Source: Acidiplasma aeolicum (GTDB lineage: Archaea > Thermoplasmatota > Thermoplasmata > Thermoplasmatales > Thermoplasmataceae). From it: 36,082 nucleotides of DNA. The notes beneath the pieces are model-generated. The model did no database searches. It was not told where the DNA came from and was given only the letters and a program-made list of their open reading frames with translations. A program made the translations under genes and the position numbers. Positions 36,012 to 36,082 of the stretch are shown here, piece after piece (the first letter of the stretch is position 1; the number at the start of each line of letters is the position of its first letter). The DNA lies in contig NZ_LKBG01000253.1 of the NCBI RefSeq assembly GCF_001402945.1, positions 1-36,082 on the forward strand. Direction: 5' to 3'.

Positions 36012-36082
36012 GGCTTCCTGATTCATCGACCACACTTATCCTTACATACGGGCTTATATTAATCCCTTCAGGGACAGAGGTG
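35995..36082 (-). CDS. 3' end of an unidentified reverse-strand gene (partial)
   Basis: The last 28 codons before a TGA at 35995-35997 read as a sensible protein end (INISPYVRISVVDESGSL...), with the start beyond the window edge. It overlaps the CoA-transferase stop by 17 bases, tail to tail. Too little remains to name a family. I rate it moderate because the codon usage and amino-acid mix resemble the neighbours. Confidence 0.5.
   Translation of the reverse strand, partial: TSVPEGINISPYVRISVVDESGSLIALA

Overview
This window most likely comes from the chromosome of an AT-rich, thermoacidophilic archaeon of the order Thermoplasmatales, of the Picrophilus/Ferroplasma type. The reasons are an archaeal gene set (GatD/GatE amidotransferase, aEF-1B with a Zn-ribbon partner, archaeosine-precursor genes, a CDP-alcohol transferase of the archaeal lipid type, a KaiC-like ATPase), strong A+T bias with heavy ATA/AGG codon use, GTG and TTG starts, AGGTGAT-type ribosome sites inside operons, and TATA boxes placed so that first genes look leaderless. 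The genus is an inference. I saw no tRNA or rRNA gene, insertion sequence, CRISPR array or sign of recent transfer. Genes are tightly packed and no gene-free stretch exceeds about 160 bases.

Layout. Bases 56-4678 (+) hold an unusual four-gene unit: two diverged paralogues of unknown function flank a KaiC/RecA-like ATPase and a membrane-embedded cellulose-synthase-like glycosyltransferase. Bases 4682-6389 (-) hold queE-folE-queD, which supply the 7-deazaguanine core of archaeosine. Bases 6474-8397 (+) carry an ACT-domain regulator overlapping a small methyltransferase, plus two small unknown genes.

Bases 8394-18543 (-) form one long operon for a respiratory complex I of the NuoA-B-C-D-H-I-J-K-L-M-N type. 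It has no NuoE, F or G, and NuoJ is split into two overlapping genes. Two small unknown soluble proteins are joined to its 3' end. The missing NADH-input module means the electron donor is not NADH through the usual route and must be something else, perhaps ferredoxin.

Bases 18699-22909 (-) hold gatE, gatD (Gln-tRNA(Gln) formation) and an acyl-CoA dehydrogenase. Bases 22984-24480 (+) hold a siroheme-type dehydrogenase, an isochorismatase-fold protein without the usual cysteine, and a small membrane protein. Bases 24596-28721 (+) hold a 1175-residue helical-repeat protein whose end overlaps a site-2-protease-like M50 membrane peptidase.

Bases 29056-31944 (+) run Zn-ribbon protein, aEF-1B, membrane glycosyltransferase and GlmM-like phosphosugar mutase. 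Bases 31939-33973 (-) hold a CDP-alcohol phosphatidyltransferase and a third processive glycosyltransferase. Together these suggest an envelope glycolipid or polysaccharide function. The right end has a DUF996-like membrane protein, a class III CoA-transferase and the tail of a reverse-strand gene. All functions are read from motifs by eye; no database search was run.
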